From: Clostridiales bacterium
Lineage (GTDB): Bacteria > Bacillota > Clostridia > Caldicoprobacterales > DTU083
Assembly: GCA_012842605.1 (NCBI GenBank)
Contig: DUSN01000026.1
Span: 1-64,000, forward strand
DNA: 64,000 nt
Direction of reading: 5' to 3'
A program made the translations under genes and the position numbers. The notes under the pieces were generated by a model. That model was given only the letters and a program-made list of their open reading frames with translations, searched no databases and was not told where the DNA came from. Positions 16,590 through 25,604 of the stretch are shown piece by piece. Each line of letters starts with the position of its first letter. Position 1 is the stretch's first letter.

Positions 16590-17342
16590 CTACAATCGTC
16601 CTACTTCATTTACTGCTTTATCCAAGGTCTCATCCATGGCCTGAACGACTTTTTGATTGGATTCAAAATTCCGGGTTATTTCAATCATCTTCACCATTTC
16701 TTCCAGAAGATTCACATTGGAAGACTCTATAAAGCCTTGTCTGAGCGTATAAGCACCACCTGTCATTGGTTCCCCGTCCTCAATGGTGTACAAATTATCG
16801 CCTAACCGGTGTAACAGCTGCGCATCAGCAAATGTGACAATCCCAAGGGAAAAATACCGCCCATCCTGGGTTATAATACCTCCATAATTGTCTGCAGTAA
16901 CATTCTCCGTTCCCAATTGTATGGGTTCCCCGTCATAGCCTAATACCTGATAGCCTTCACTGGTAACCAGTTCCCCATTTTCATTCAGCCGGAAGCTTCC
17001 GTCCCTGGTATAAGCCTCTTGACCGTTGGGCAGACGAACAGTGAAAAAACCTTCCCCGTCAATGGCAAAATCCAGGGGATTATTGGTTTCTTTCAGCAAG
17101 CCCTGTTCAAAGTCAGTATATAAATCATCTACAGATACTCCAAAATGCATATTGCCAATGGAGGACAGTCTTCCATGGTTGTTGGAACGATTTAGTACAT
17201 CCATTTGGAAGGATGCTTCTGCTATCAGTTCCTGCTGCTTGAAAGAATTCGTTTCTATATTCGATAGGTTATGCGAAACATTTTCCTGTCGTTTTTGCTG
17301 CACAATCATTCCCATTGCGCTGGTGTATAAGCCTCGTATCAA
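16590..17342 (-). CDS. flgF: Flagellar basal-body rod protein FlgF (FlhO type)
   Basis: The 250-residue rod protein begins MIRGLYTSAMGM, with SHNLSNIETNSFKQQ, a central LDFAIDGEGFFTV segment, and the C-terminal SSNVNLLEEMVKMIEITRNFE helix. The start is TTG, 7 nt behind GGAGGGG, and it overlaps the stop of the 65-residue membrane protein gene by 4 nt. FlgF and FlgG names in Gram-positive bacteria are partly a matter of order; FlhO is the equivalent name. Confidence 0.87.
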   Translation of the reverse strand: MIRGLYTSAMGMIVQQKRQENVSHNLSNIETNSFKQQELIAEASFQMDVLNRSNNHGRLSSIGNMHFGVSVDDLYTDFEQGLLKETNNPLDFAIDGEGFFTVRLPNGQEAYTRDGSFRLNENGELVTSEGYQVLGYDGEPIQLGTENVTADNYGGIITQDGRYFSLGIVTFADAQLLHRLGDNLYTIEDGEPMTGGAYTLRQGFIESSNVNLLEEMVKMIEITRNFESNQKVVQAMDETLDKAVNEVGRL

Positions 17343-17536
17343 TTGATTTCCCCTCCTTCATTGCTTTTCGGAATCGCCCTTATTTCATCTTCATATACCA
17401 TACCCATAGCCCTGGCACGAGTTTCTATTTCCATTGCGGATGGTTCTCTTTTCATAAATGGAAGCATTAAGATACAGGCTATTATGATGCCTGCACCCAG
17501 CCCCATGAGAAAGCGCCCGTCAATTATTTTTTTCAC
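17339..17536 (-). CDS. Small single-pass membrane protein of the flagellar operon
   Basis: The 65-residue protein has one transmembrane helix (about 9-28, GLGAGIIIACILMLPF) and a short charged tail with EIETRARAMGM. I do not recognise a family with certainty. It uses a GTG that overlaps the previous stop by 4 nt and lacks a clear ribosome binding site, so it depends on coupled translation. Its stop in turn overlaps the flgF start. The tight chain of overlaps argues that it is a real gene that acts with its neighbours, perhaps at the rod. Confidence 0.65.
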   Translation of the reverse strand: MKKIIDGRFLMGLGAGIIIACILMLPFMKREPSAMEIETRARAMGMVYEDEIRAIPKSNEGGEIN

Positions 17537-17922
17537 TTTTTCAATAAACTTTGAATAAATCGTACTTCACCCCTCCCCATATTCAAAGATGTTTTTGTTA
17601 TCTTTTCAGGCAATACTCCGGCCTCAATTGTCCCTGCCTGATTGGCCGCTGTATCCCAATCAGAGTCTATAGATGCGCTTTTGTGTATTTGATCTAACCT
17701 ATCCAGTATGTATTCCAGCCTGGTTTCCAGGGAATCAAGCCGAGTTTTCACTTCCAGATTTGCTGCCAGCAGCTTTACATAATCTCCTTTGTCTCTGTTT
17801 TGTTCATCCAGAAGTTCTTGAAAACTTCTATTTACATCATTCTCCTTCTTTAGTAAATATCCTCCATAAATCAACAAAATTATCCCTACTGACAGTAATA
17901 AATACGGCAATCTTTTCACCAC
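17533..17922 (-). CDS. Membrane protein with coiled coil, flagellar operon
   Basis: The 129-residue protein has an N-terminal transmembrane helix (about 5-25) and then a likely coiled coil (about 28-85, rich in Leu, Glu and Lys, with KTRLDSLETRLEYILDRL). The tail ends GEVRFIQSLLKK. I know no family for it. The start is GTG-GTG behind TTGGGG. It lies 74 bp behind fliA and is coupled to the 65-residue gene, so both are likely parts of one envelope complex that goes with late rod assembly. This is an inference from order. Confidence 0.65.
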   Translation of the reverse strand: MVKRLPYLLLSVGIILLIYGGYLLKKENDVNRSFQELLDEQNRDKGDYVKLLAANLEVKTRLDSLETRLEYILDRLDQIHKSASIDSDWDTAANQAGTIEAGVLPEKITKTSLNMGRGEVRFIQSLLKK

Positions 17923-17996
17923 CCCAACTGTTTATAATACTATAAGAAGACCTTCTGTATTAAGTTAAAATGCCGAAGAAATCTTAAGTCATTGCA

Positions 17997-18719
17997 CTAA
18001 TCAGCTGTTTTCAAAAGCCCCCTTAACTTCAATAGGATTTGCCCGTGGAGCTGTGAAACCCTCGAAATAGTGACCCCTAAAACTTCTGCAATTTCCTTCA
18101 GCGTCAGCTCTTCATGGTAGTATAAATTCAATATAAGCTGTTCCCGTTCCGTCAATTGTTCTATCGCATCGGTCAGGCTCTTTTTTCGCTCTTCTTCCAA
18201 TAATCTTTCATCCGGTGCCTGTGCACTTTTGTCTTCCATTACATCAATGAGGGAAAATTCTCCGTCATGTCCTGCAAACAAGACATTCTCCAGTGAATAT
18301 TGGGAAAGGTAGTGGATGCTGTCCTCTATATCATAGAGTTCCTGAAGGGTTATAGACAGCGCTTTGCAGATTTCCATGGCAGTCGGTTCCCTTTTCAGCA
18401 ATTGCTGCATTTCATTCCGGGCCTGGTAGTATGCTTCTATTTTTTCCATCTTTCCCCTGGAAACCCTTCCGTTTTTCCTAAGCTCATCCAGGATAGCTCC
18501 TCTTATCCGCCATTTTGCATAGTGTTGAAAGGGAACACCTTTCTCACTGTCGTAGCGTTTATATGCCTCAATAAGCCCCAGCACACCAATATGAATCAGA
18601 TCTTCTTTTTCATATTGAACCTGCTTTAAACTGATCTGGTTCACGATTTTTTGAATCAGGGGGAGATATTGAATTACTAATGATTCCAAGTCTTGTTTCT
18701 GTTCATATACAATGCTCAT
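17997..18719 (-). CDS. fliA: RNA polymerase sigma factor for flagellar genes (FliA/SigD)
   Basis: The 240-residue sigma factor of the FliA/WhiG group has region 2 (DLIHIGVLGLIEAYKRYD, FQHYAKWRIRGAILDELR), region 3 (about 85-130) and region 4 with a helix-turn-helix (LTLKEIAEVLGVTISRVSQLH). It directs polymerase to TAAA-N15-GCCGATAA promoters, and several such sites lie in this window. FlgM, also encoded here, is its likely inhibitor. The start overlaps the PilZ gene stop by 4 nt (ATGA). Confidence 0.95.
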   Translation of the reverse strand: MSIVYEQKQDLESLVIQYLPLIQKIVNQISLKQVQYEKEDLIHIGVLGLIEAYKRYDSEKGVPFQHYAKWRIRGAILDELRKNGRVSRGKMEKIEAYYQARNEMQQLLKREPTAMEICKALSITLQELYDIEDSIHYLSQYSLENVLFAGHDGEFSLIDVMEDKSAQAPDERLLEEERKKSLTDAIEQLTEREQLILNLYYHEELTLKEIAEVLGVTISRVSQLHGQILLKLRGLLKTAD

Positions 18720-19396
18720 AGCAGGACACCTTTTTGTCTCCCTTCACGGAATTTTTTGAATATGAAGCCAATGATTTTATCCCTTTTTGATTCTGACAAT
18801 TTTATAAATCTTATTCCATTATGATAGGTGTTCTTATTGTTCAAAAATTCGGCATAGCACCGTACTACCTTTCCCTTGACGCTTATTTGCAAATCATCTG
18901 TATTAATTGCTAAGAAGATGCTTTCACCAACATCAAGAGGCTTGCTGGTAGCAAGATGGACTCCGCTGCCGCTTATATCCAATAACGTACCTGTTTCCAA
19001 AGGCACAGGCACGCCTGTATTATCTTCATCTTCAAAATCGAGTTTTGTCTCCGGAGTAATATGCAGGTATTGAACCGGCATAGTTACCAGCAAACGTACA
19101 TAATCCCTTCTTTGAACTTTGGTCAGTTTTTCGGGAATGCTTAATTTAAACATGGCGATATTTTGGACAACCCTCTCCAGTACCTTGCTTTCGAACCGGT
19201 AAAGCTTCCCGTCTGTATCATAATAAATACCTGTGACAACATCTCCTACTTGCAGCAGATGTTTTTGATATCCTTTTAAAGGGATACTGACGAGAAAATA
19301 GTCCTCCCTGTAGTCCTGTACCAAGCTAGTGCCCAAATAGTCATTCCCATTTATAAATTCAATTTTCTGGTTGATGCGAAATTGGAACTTCTCCAT
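18716..19396 (-). CDS. PilZ domain flagellar brake protein (YcgR/YpfA type)
   Basis: The 226-residue protein has an N-terminal YcgR-like domain (about 1-90) and a C-terminal PilZ domain with the two c-di-GMP contacts, the RRDYVRL motif (Arg-x3-Arg) and DISGSGVHL (D-x-S-x2-G). On c-di-GMP binding such proteins act on MotA and slow the motor. AGGAG lies 7 nt before the ATG at 19396; the TTG at 19417 is not needed. It is coupled to fliA, so brake and sigma factor are made together. Confidence 0.9.
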   Translation of the reverse strand: MEKFQFRINQKIEFINGNDYLGTSLVQDYREDYFLVSIPLKGYQKHLLQVGDVVTGIYYDTDGKLYRFESKVLERVVQNIAMFKLSIPEKLTKVQRRDYVRLLVTMPVQYLHITPETKLDFEDEDNTGVPVPLETGTLLDISGSGVHLATSKPLDVGESIFLAINTDDLQISVKGKVVRCYAEFLNNKNTYHNGIRFIKLSESKRDKIIGFIFKKFREGRQKGVLL

Positions 19397-19409
19397 CCTG
19401 ACACTCCTA

Positions 19410-20282
19410 TTAGCCAAATACTTTCAGCAAGCGTTTATATACCTGCTGAATTGAGTAAATTCGACTGCCATGACTGCTGCATCCTAAAAGTTCATCAGCA
19501 ATACGGCAGATGCATTTACTTGCAGGACAATTTGGATACTGAATCAAGAAGGGGGTCTGATCCATAACCGATTTTGCTACCCTGCTGTCATCGAGAATAT
19601 GGCCCAGCTTTTCCAGGGACTTATTCAAAAAAGTTTTGGAAGTGCTGTTCAGCCTTTGATAAATAACTTCGCCTGATATGTCATCTGAACAACGATTTAC
19701 GATCACTTTTATGTTCTTATCCAGCTTATATTGCACCATAATCTTAATGACGCTATATGCATCAGTCAGAGCAGGAGGTTCAGGGGTCGTAACCAGAATC
19801 AGTTCCTGGGAAAAAGCAATAAATGATAGAGAATTCTTTGAGATGCCTGCTCCGGTATCGATTAAGATAATATCTATGTCTTCGAAGGTCAAAAACTGCC
19901 TGGCAAAAGCCTCCTGCTGCTCAATATCCAGTGAAGCCAGTTCCATCATACCGGATCCGCCCGGTAGAATTTTAACACCTTCAAAACTGGTTATCACTGT
20001 ATCTTCTAACGGATATTGTTTGAATAATACGTCGTATATTGTATGCTTTGGGTACACTCCCAATATTACATCCACATTTGCCATTCCCAGATCGGCATCT
20101 ATTATCAGCACTCTTTTTCCTTTTCTCTGAAGAGCTATTGCCAAATTTACAGTAATATTTGTCTTGCCGACACCTCCTTTTCCGCTCATAATGGTATAGA
20201 TTTTGATTGCTTCCTTTAGTCCTGGATTAGTCTGCCTTTCTCCTTTTCTAACCAGATCTCTTAGTTTCTCTGCCTGGTCCAC
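19410..20282 (-). CDS. flhG: MinD-like ATPase FlhG (YlxH)
   Basis: The 290-residue SIMIBI-class ATPase has a deviant Walker A GKGGVGKTN (near residues 34-42), LIIDADLGMANVD, and IILIDTGAGI. It controls flagellar number and place with FlhF, whose GTPase it activates; residues 1-25 are the likely activating helix. GTG starts within the stop codon of flhF (1-nt overlap), 7 nt behind GGGGGTGG. It stands next to flhF as in Bacillus. Confidence 0.93.
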   Translation of the reverse strand: MDQAEKLRDLVRKGERQTNPGLKEAIKIYTIMSGKGGVGKTNITVNLAIALQRKGKRVLIIDADLGMANVDVILGVYPKHTIYDVLFKQYPLEDTVITSFEGVKILPGGSGMMELASLDIEQQEAFARQFLTFEDIDIILIDTGAGISKNSLSFIAFSQELILVTTPEPPALTDAYSVIKIMVQYKLDKNIKVIVNRCSDDISGEVIYQRLNSTSKTFLNKSLEKLGHILDDSRVAKSVMDQTPFLIQYPNCPASKCICRIADELLGCSSHGSRIYSIQQVYKRLLKVFG

Positions 20283-21391
20283 TAAGCGTCCACCCCCATG
20301 AAGACATACTTCAGCAAGTTTTCCATTGTCGCTTTCCTAATATCTTCAGGAACAATCTGACCGGTTGTCAAGTAACATAAGGGCTTGTCCGAATAGTGAT
20401 TGATATTCAAAATGCTGCCGTAGCATTGAGTTTCATCCAGCTTGGTCAATATAATTGAATCGTATCCAATTACTTCATAATTGTTTAAAATCATCTTTAA
20501 GTCCAGGCTGCGGGTGGTAGCACTCATGACCAGTATATTGTAGGTTTTGCTGGCAGCACTCAAACATTCTTTGGCTTCCATCAACTGTTCCTTTATCTTA
20601 GAATTCCTGCCTGTGGAATCAATTAATATCAAATCACATGCCTGAAGTTTTTTCAAAGCATCTGACATCTCGTTTCTTGTGGATACCACTTCAATGGGAA
20701 GATTCAAAATATCGGCATAGGTTTTTAATTGCTCCACAGCTCCAATCCGAAAGGTATCCATAGTGATCAGCCCAACCTTTTTTCTGTTTTCCAGAGTCTC
20801 TTTTGCGGCTATTTTGGCTATGGTTGTAGTTTTGCCTACACCGGTAGGACCGATAAAAGCCCAAATCTTTTCCTCCACATTCTCTATCGGACAAATACTC
20901 TTTTCAAGCAGATCTGTAAAATACCGGCTGGCTTCATCAAAGCCAATACTGGAATTACCCTCCCTTTTGCAGAATTCAGCAAAGTCCTTTATAATCTTCT
21001 CATCTAAATCCATTTTTTTTAAGTGCTGCTGCATGATGGTGCTGAATTGGGTTTTTCTCCCGCCTTTTTTCCTTGATTTCTCCTTTTCCAAAAGACTGTT
21101 AACCATTTTCTTTAATTCTTCAATTTCCCTCTCCAGTTCCAACTCCTTGCTGCTCTTAAGAGGTGTATTTGTTTGTTGTGTATGAACAAGACCACTTGTA
21201 TTCTGATCGGATTTGTCCTGGTTTTGGTCTACTGCAGCAGTAACTTCCAGAACCTTCTTGCTGAACAGGCCTTTTAATCCCTTTTTACGAATCCACCTGC
21301 TGCTTACGATAACAGCATTGCTGCCCAGCTCATACTTGATGCGTGTCGTTGCCTCATTCATATCCTTTGCCAGGTATCTCTTAATTGTCAT
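20282..21391 (-). CDS. flhF: Flagellar SRP-like GTPase FlhF
   Basis: The 369-residue protein has an N-terminal basic B domain (about 1-110), a linker, and an NG GTPase domain with P-loop GPTGVGKTTTIAK (near 190-202), DTFRIGAVEQL, LIDSTGRN and TKLDET. It is the third SRP GTPase and marks where a flagellum is built. The start overlaps the flhA end by 11 nt. Confidence 0.95.
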   Translation of the reverse strand: MTIKRYLAKDMNEATTRIKYELGSNAVIVSSRWIRKKGLKGLFSKKVLEVTAAVDQNQDKSDQNTSGLVHTQQTNTPLKSSKELELEREIEELKKMVNSLLEKEKSRKKGGRKTQFSTIMQQHLKKMDLDEKIIKDFAEFCKREGNSSIGFDEASRYFTDLLEKSICPIENVEEKIWAFIGPTGVGKTTTIAKIAAKETLENRKKVGLITMDTFRIGAVEQLKTYADILNLPIEVVSTRNEMSDALKKLQACDLILIDSTGRNSKIKEQLMEAKECLSAASKTYNILVMSATTRSLDLKMILNNYEVIGYDSIILTKLDETQCYGSILNINHYSDKPLCYLTTGQIVPEDIRKATMENLLKYVFMGVDA

Positions 21392-23462
21392 AAATATTCA
21401 CCATCCCTACTGTCTCTATTTCTATGGAATTGGGTATTTCATTCAGAGACAGCACAGCAATATGAGGAAACGCCATTTCTATCATCCTCTTAAAAGGTGC
21501 ACGGATTTTGGGAGAAGCCAGAATAACCGGCCTTATTTGCTCAAGGGATAATCGCTCCGTTATCATATGGATATTTTCCAAAATTTTGGTGCTGATGTCA
21601 GGTGCGATTGCCGGGAAGGACCCCTGAAAGGATTTTTGTATATTATCGCTTATGTACTGTTCCAATTTCGGGTGAATAGTGACCACTCTTAATACCTGGT
21701 TTTCATCGAGATAAGGAAGAACAATCGTCCTGCTCAGGGAATACCGTACATACTCCGTTAACATTTCCAAATTTTTTGTACTGCCTGCAAAGTCCGCCAA
21801 AGTTTCCAGAATGGTCACCAGGTCTTTTATCGGGACTTTTTCCCTTAATAAATTCTGCAGTATTTTTTGTATTTCTCCCAAGGACAACAGGTTGGGTATC
21901 AATTCTTCTATAACGGCACTATACTTATCTTTCAGTGCATCGATCATCTTTTTAACTTCCTGTCTGCCAAGCAGCTCATGGCTGTGCTCACGGATTACCT
22001 CACCCAGATGGGTTACCATGACAGTAGTAGCATCAACAGTTGTATATCCCAGCATTTCTGCTCTGTCTTTATCCCCTTTTTCAACCCATAAAGCAGGCAG
22101 TCCAAATGCAGGCTCTATTGTTGGAATTCCTTCCAGGTTGATTTTTTCATTGGCTGGATCCATAACCAGCAGATGATTGGGCATAACTTCGCCTCTGGCT
22201 ACTACAATCCCTTTAACTTTCAGTGTATACTCATTGGTTTTCAACTGCAGGTTATCCCTTATGCGTATTGATGGTATGACAATTCCCAGTTCATGGGCAC
22301 ACTGTCTCCTGATACCGGATATCCTCTCCAGCAAATCTCCCCCGTTTTTATCATCAGCAAGGGCAATCAGCCCATAACCGATTTCCACTTCCAGCATTTC
22401 TACCTGTGTAAAATCCATGTAGTTTTCAGGCTCTCTTTGCTCAGCAGGCTGGACGCTCTGGACGGCAGCTATCTGTTCCATGCTTTCTTTTGTTTTCTCT
22501 TCCTTGTACAACAACCAGGCACCAACCCCGCAGGCGACTGCCAGTAAGACAAAAGGAATCGTCGGAAGCCCGGGAACCAAGCCAAGAGTCAGCAAAACAA
22601 CAGCTGCAATAACCATTACTTTCGGAAACGCAAACAGCTGGCTGCTCAAATCAGTCCCGAAATTTTTTTCAGAAGCGGAACGGGTTACCAGAATACCTGA
22701 TGCAACGGATATCATTAGAGAAGGAATCTGACTAACCAGACCATTGCCTATTGTTAGCAGTGCAAATTGAGTAAGGGCTTCCATAATGTCATAGCCTTGC
22801 TGCAATACATAAATTGCAATACCTCCGATGAAATTAACCAGAGTTATAATTATGCCTGCTATGGAATCTCCCTTAACAAATTTCATAGCACCGTCCATGG
22901 CACCATAGAAATCCGCTTCTTTTTGCAGCTTCTGTCTTCTTTCTTTAGCTTCTTCCTCGTTAATTATCCCGGCATTCAAATCCGCATCGATACTCATTTG
23001 TTTGCCGGGCATGGCATCCAGGGCAAACCTTGCCGACACTTCTGATACCCTGCTGGAACCGCTGGTAATTACAATCAGCTGAATAACAACAATAATAATG
23101 TAAATTATGGCACCGACCACATAATTGTCCCCGGTAACAAAAACGCCAAAAGACTCCACTACCTGCCCGGCATACCCATCTCTCAGGATCAGCCTGGTAG
23201 CGGAGATATTCAGACCCAGCCGGAATAAGGTGGTAACCAGCAGGAGAGTAGGAAAAATAGAAAACTGCAGAATTTCGGTAGTGAACATGGATAATAACAG
23301 GATTATTACTGATAATGAAATATTAAAAGTCAGCAATAAATCCAGTAAACCAGGCGGAATCGGAAGTATAATTAATGTAATAATGCCCAATACACCAAAA
23401 GCTGTTAATACATCAATATATTTTGTTGGGTTAGAGTACAGCTGTTTTATATTCGCTAACAT
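21381..23462 (-). CDS. flhA: Flagellar type III export protein FlhA
   Basis: The 693-residue export-gate protein has about eight transmembrane helices in residues 20-320 and a cytosolic domain that docks chaperone-substrate complexes. Typical stretches are present, among them RFALDAMPGKQMSIDADLNAG. The frame is open upstream to 23543 inside fliR/flhB, but the ATG at 23462 behind AAGGAT gives the usual family length. It begins 8 bp behind the fliR/flhB stop. Confidence 0.95.
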   Translation of the reverse strand: MLANIKQLYSNPTKYIDVLTAFGVLGIITLIILPIPPGLLDLLLTFNISLSVIILLLSMFTTEILQFSIFPTLLLVTTLFRLGLNISATRLILRDGYAGQVVESFGVFVTGDNYVVGAIIYIIIVVIQLIVITSGSSRVSEVSARFALDAMPGKQMSIDADLNAGIINEEEAKERRQKLQKEADFYGAMDGAMKFVKGDSIAGIIITLVNFIGGIAIYVLQQGYDIMEALTQFALLTIGNGLVSQIPSLMISVASGILVTRSASEKNFGTDLSSQLFAFPKVMVIAAVVLLTLGLVPGLPTIPFVLLAVACGVGAWLLYKEEKTKESMEQIAAVQSVQPAEQREPENYMDFTQVEMLEVEIGYGLIALADDKNGGDLLERISGIRRQCAHELGIVIPSIRIRDNLQLKTNEYTLKVKGIVVARGEVMPNHLLVMDPANEKINLEGIPTIEPAFGLPALWVEKGDKDRAEMLGYTTVDATTVMVTHLGEVIREHSHELLGRQEVKKMIDALKDKYSAVIEELIPNLLSLGEIQKILQNLLREKVPIKDLVTILETLADFAGSTKNLEMLTEYVRYSLSRTIVLPYLDENQVLRVVTIHPKLEQYISDNIQKSFQGSFPAIAPDISTKILENIHMITERLSLEQIRPVILASPKIRAPFKRMIEMAFPHIAVLSLNEIPNSIEIETVGMVNIYDN

Positions 23463-23469
23463 TACAGAT

Positions 23470-25314
23470 TCATCCTTGCTGCATTTTTCCTTGCATATGG
23501 TATACCATAGCCAATACTTCTGCCACAGCCTGATATAATTCAATGGGAATCTCCCGGCCTACCTCGCCTTTATAGTATAATGCTCTGGCCAGGGGCTTGT
23601 TCTCTACTATGGCAATCTCTTCCTTCTTCGCAATCTCTCGTATCTTTTCTGCTACATAATCAGCACCTTTTGCCAATATCACAGGCGCATTATAGGATTT
23701 TTCATCATATTTCAGAGCTACAGCCAGATGTGTTGGGTTGGTAATAACCACATCCGCTTGAGGTACAGCTGCCATCATTCGGCTCATAGCCAGCTGCCTC
23801 TGCTTCTGTCTCCTAAGTGATCTGATCTGCGGATCACCCTCCATTTGCTTTAGCTCTTCCTTCACTTCTTCTTTTGTCATTTTCAGGCTCTTATGGAATG
23901 TAAAGCGCTGATATAAATAGTCCATTGCACCCAGGATTAACATCATAATGCCAACCCTTGTCAATAGTCCTAAAATCAAATCCTTGACAACAGGGAACAC
24001 ACCTCTGATGCTTATATGAGTGATGGACAGAATCTGCTGCAGGTTATCTCTTATAAAAGACCAGGCTAGGTATCCAATCAGGATCAGTTTTAAAAAATTC
24101 TTCACAAACTCGATGAATGCTCTTTGGGAAAAGATGTTTTTAAATCCTTGTATGGGGTTAAGCCTGTTCAAATCCGGCTTTAATGGGTCTGTCGACCGGA
24201 TAAGGCCTGTCTGCATGAGGCTGGCTAATACCCCGATTACCATGACACCCGCCATGAGTGGCAGCACTACTACCATATAAATACCAGAATCCTGCAGAAA
24301 TATATTTATCAAATTTCTCTGGGTAACACTTCTGGTCAACCCGTTTTCAAGAGAATGCCTCAGGTACTTATGCAGTGAAGAAAATAAAGAGTTGCCCATC
24401 ATGTTGCCAAATATAATTAACAGGAGCAAGGTTATTGCAGAATTCAAGTCAATACTTTTGGCAACCTGTCCTTTTTTTCTTGCGTCGTCCTTCCTTTTGG
24501 GAGTGGGTTCCTCTGTTTTTTCTCCTGCAGCAAAAGCAAGGGCTAAGGGCATATCCTGCATAAAATCATTTAGCCACCATGGAAGGTTCTCAATTGCATT
24601 TATCAGGCTATTAATCAGTGCAGGCAATAAGGCTGCAGCAGCCAGGATACCCAATAGCATTTTTAATGGAAGGTTTAGCATCAGGATGTTGATCTGAGGA
24701 ACGGTCCGGGAGATTATCCCCATTACTACATCTGCCAGCAGCACGATAAAGATAATCGGCATGGCAATTTCAAAAGCAATCAAAAAGGTATCGGTGAAAA
24801 GCTGAATAATGTTGCCCAGGTACAACTGGCCAAAGTTAAGCTGGGTCAATGGTACAAGTTCAAAGCTCTGTACCATTGCATGGATGAGGTAGTAATGACC
24901 GTTCACAGCATAAAACAATGTAATACCAATCCAATAATACAGGTTTCCAAACAAAGATACTCGATTGCTGCTCATGGGATCATAATAGGTCGCCATGGAA
25001 AATCCTATCTGAAAGTCTACCATCTGGCCGGCCATTTGGAAACAAATAAAAACCAAATTTACTATATAGCCCAGCGCTAACCCAAATAAAATTTCTTTTG
25101 CTGCCAGTATGCCGTATGCCAGAAGCGATTCCTCTATCATTGGCTGGTAAGGTATAACCATATATAGAATATATGCCAGTAATAAAGATAAACCTATCTT
25201 CAGAAGTGAAGGTATACCTCTGAGACTGAGTAGGGGAGTAGCTGCCAGGAAGCTTATTATACGCATTAATATCAACAAGAATATGGCTGCCTGATTAATA
25301 CTGAAAGATAACAC
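23470..25314 (-). CDS. fliR/flhB: FliR-FlhB fusion, flagellar export apparatus
   Basis: One 614-residue chain joins two export proteins. Residues 1 to about 258 are FliR (six membrane helices). From about 262 the sequence KTEEPTPKRKDDARKKGQVAKS is the start of FlhB, with four helices and the cytosolic switch domain. The self-cleaving NPTH motif is at 526-529, so export-specificity switching is intact. The fusion is known from Clostridium species. The start is GTG about 7 nt behind AGGTGG, and no stop or frameshift is seen at the joint. Confidence 0.95.
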   Translation of the reverse strand: MLSFSINQAAIFLLILMRIISFLAATPLLSLRGIPSLLKIGLSLLLAYILYMVIPYQPMIEESLLAYGILAAKEILFGLALGYIVNLVFICFQMAGQMVDFQIGFSMATYYDPMSSNRVSLFGNLYYWIGITLFYAVNGHYYLIHAMVQSFELVPLTQLNFGQLYLGNIIQLFTDTFLIAFEIAMPIIFIVLLADVVMGIISRTVPQINILMLNLPLKMLLGILAAAALLPALINSLINAIENLPWWLNDFMQDMPLALAFAAGEKTEEPTPKRKDDARKKGQVAKSIDLNSAITLLLLIIFGNMMGNSLFSSLHKYLRHSLENGLTRSVTQRNLINIFLQDSGIYMVVVLPLMAGVMVIGVLASLMQTGLIRSTDPLKPDLNRLNPIQGFKNIFSQRAFIEFVKNFLKLILIGYLAWSFIRDNLQQILSITHISIRGVFPVVKDLILGLLTRVGIMMLILGAMDYLYQRFTFHKSLKMTKEEVKEELKQMEGDPQIRSLRRQKQRQLAMSRMMAAVPQADVVITNPTHLAVALKYDEKSYNAPVILAKGADYVAEKIREIAKKEEIAIVENKPLARALYYKGEVGREIPIELYQAVAEVLAMVYHMQGKMQQG

Positions 25315-25322
25315 GATGCCAC

Positions 25323-25592
25323 CTATCCTACAATATTAGAAACATAACTGAAAATTCGGTTGGTAAAGCTGAGCAGTGTATTTATCATAAAAGCCCCGGC
25401 AATTATTAATACAAGAAACACACACAGAATCTTCGGAACAAAGGTAAGGGTCTGTTCCTGTATCTGTGTAGTTGCCTGTAATATGCTGATTACCAGCCCT
25501 ACTACCAAAGCTGTAACCAAAACAGGGGCGGAGACCAATATTGTGGTAGTAAGTGCATCTCTTACGATATCCAGTATGACTTCCTGATTCAT
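25323..25592 (-). CDS. fliQ: Flagellar export protein FliQ
   Basis: The 89-residue protein has two transmembrane helices (about 15-37 and 52-72) and the family stretch ISILQATTQIQEQTLTFVPK. It forms part of the FliPQR export gate. AGGAGG precedes the ATG. It lies between fliP and fliR/flhB, with 12 and 8 bp gaps. Confidence 0.94.
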   Translation of the reverse strand: MNQEVILDIVRDALTTTILVSAPVLVTALVVGLVISILQATTQIQEQTLTFVPKILCVFLVLIIAGAFMINTLLSFTNRIFSYVSNIVG

Positions 25593-25604
25593 AGCTTCCT
25601 CCTG

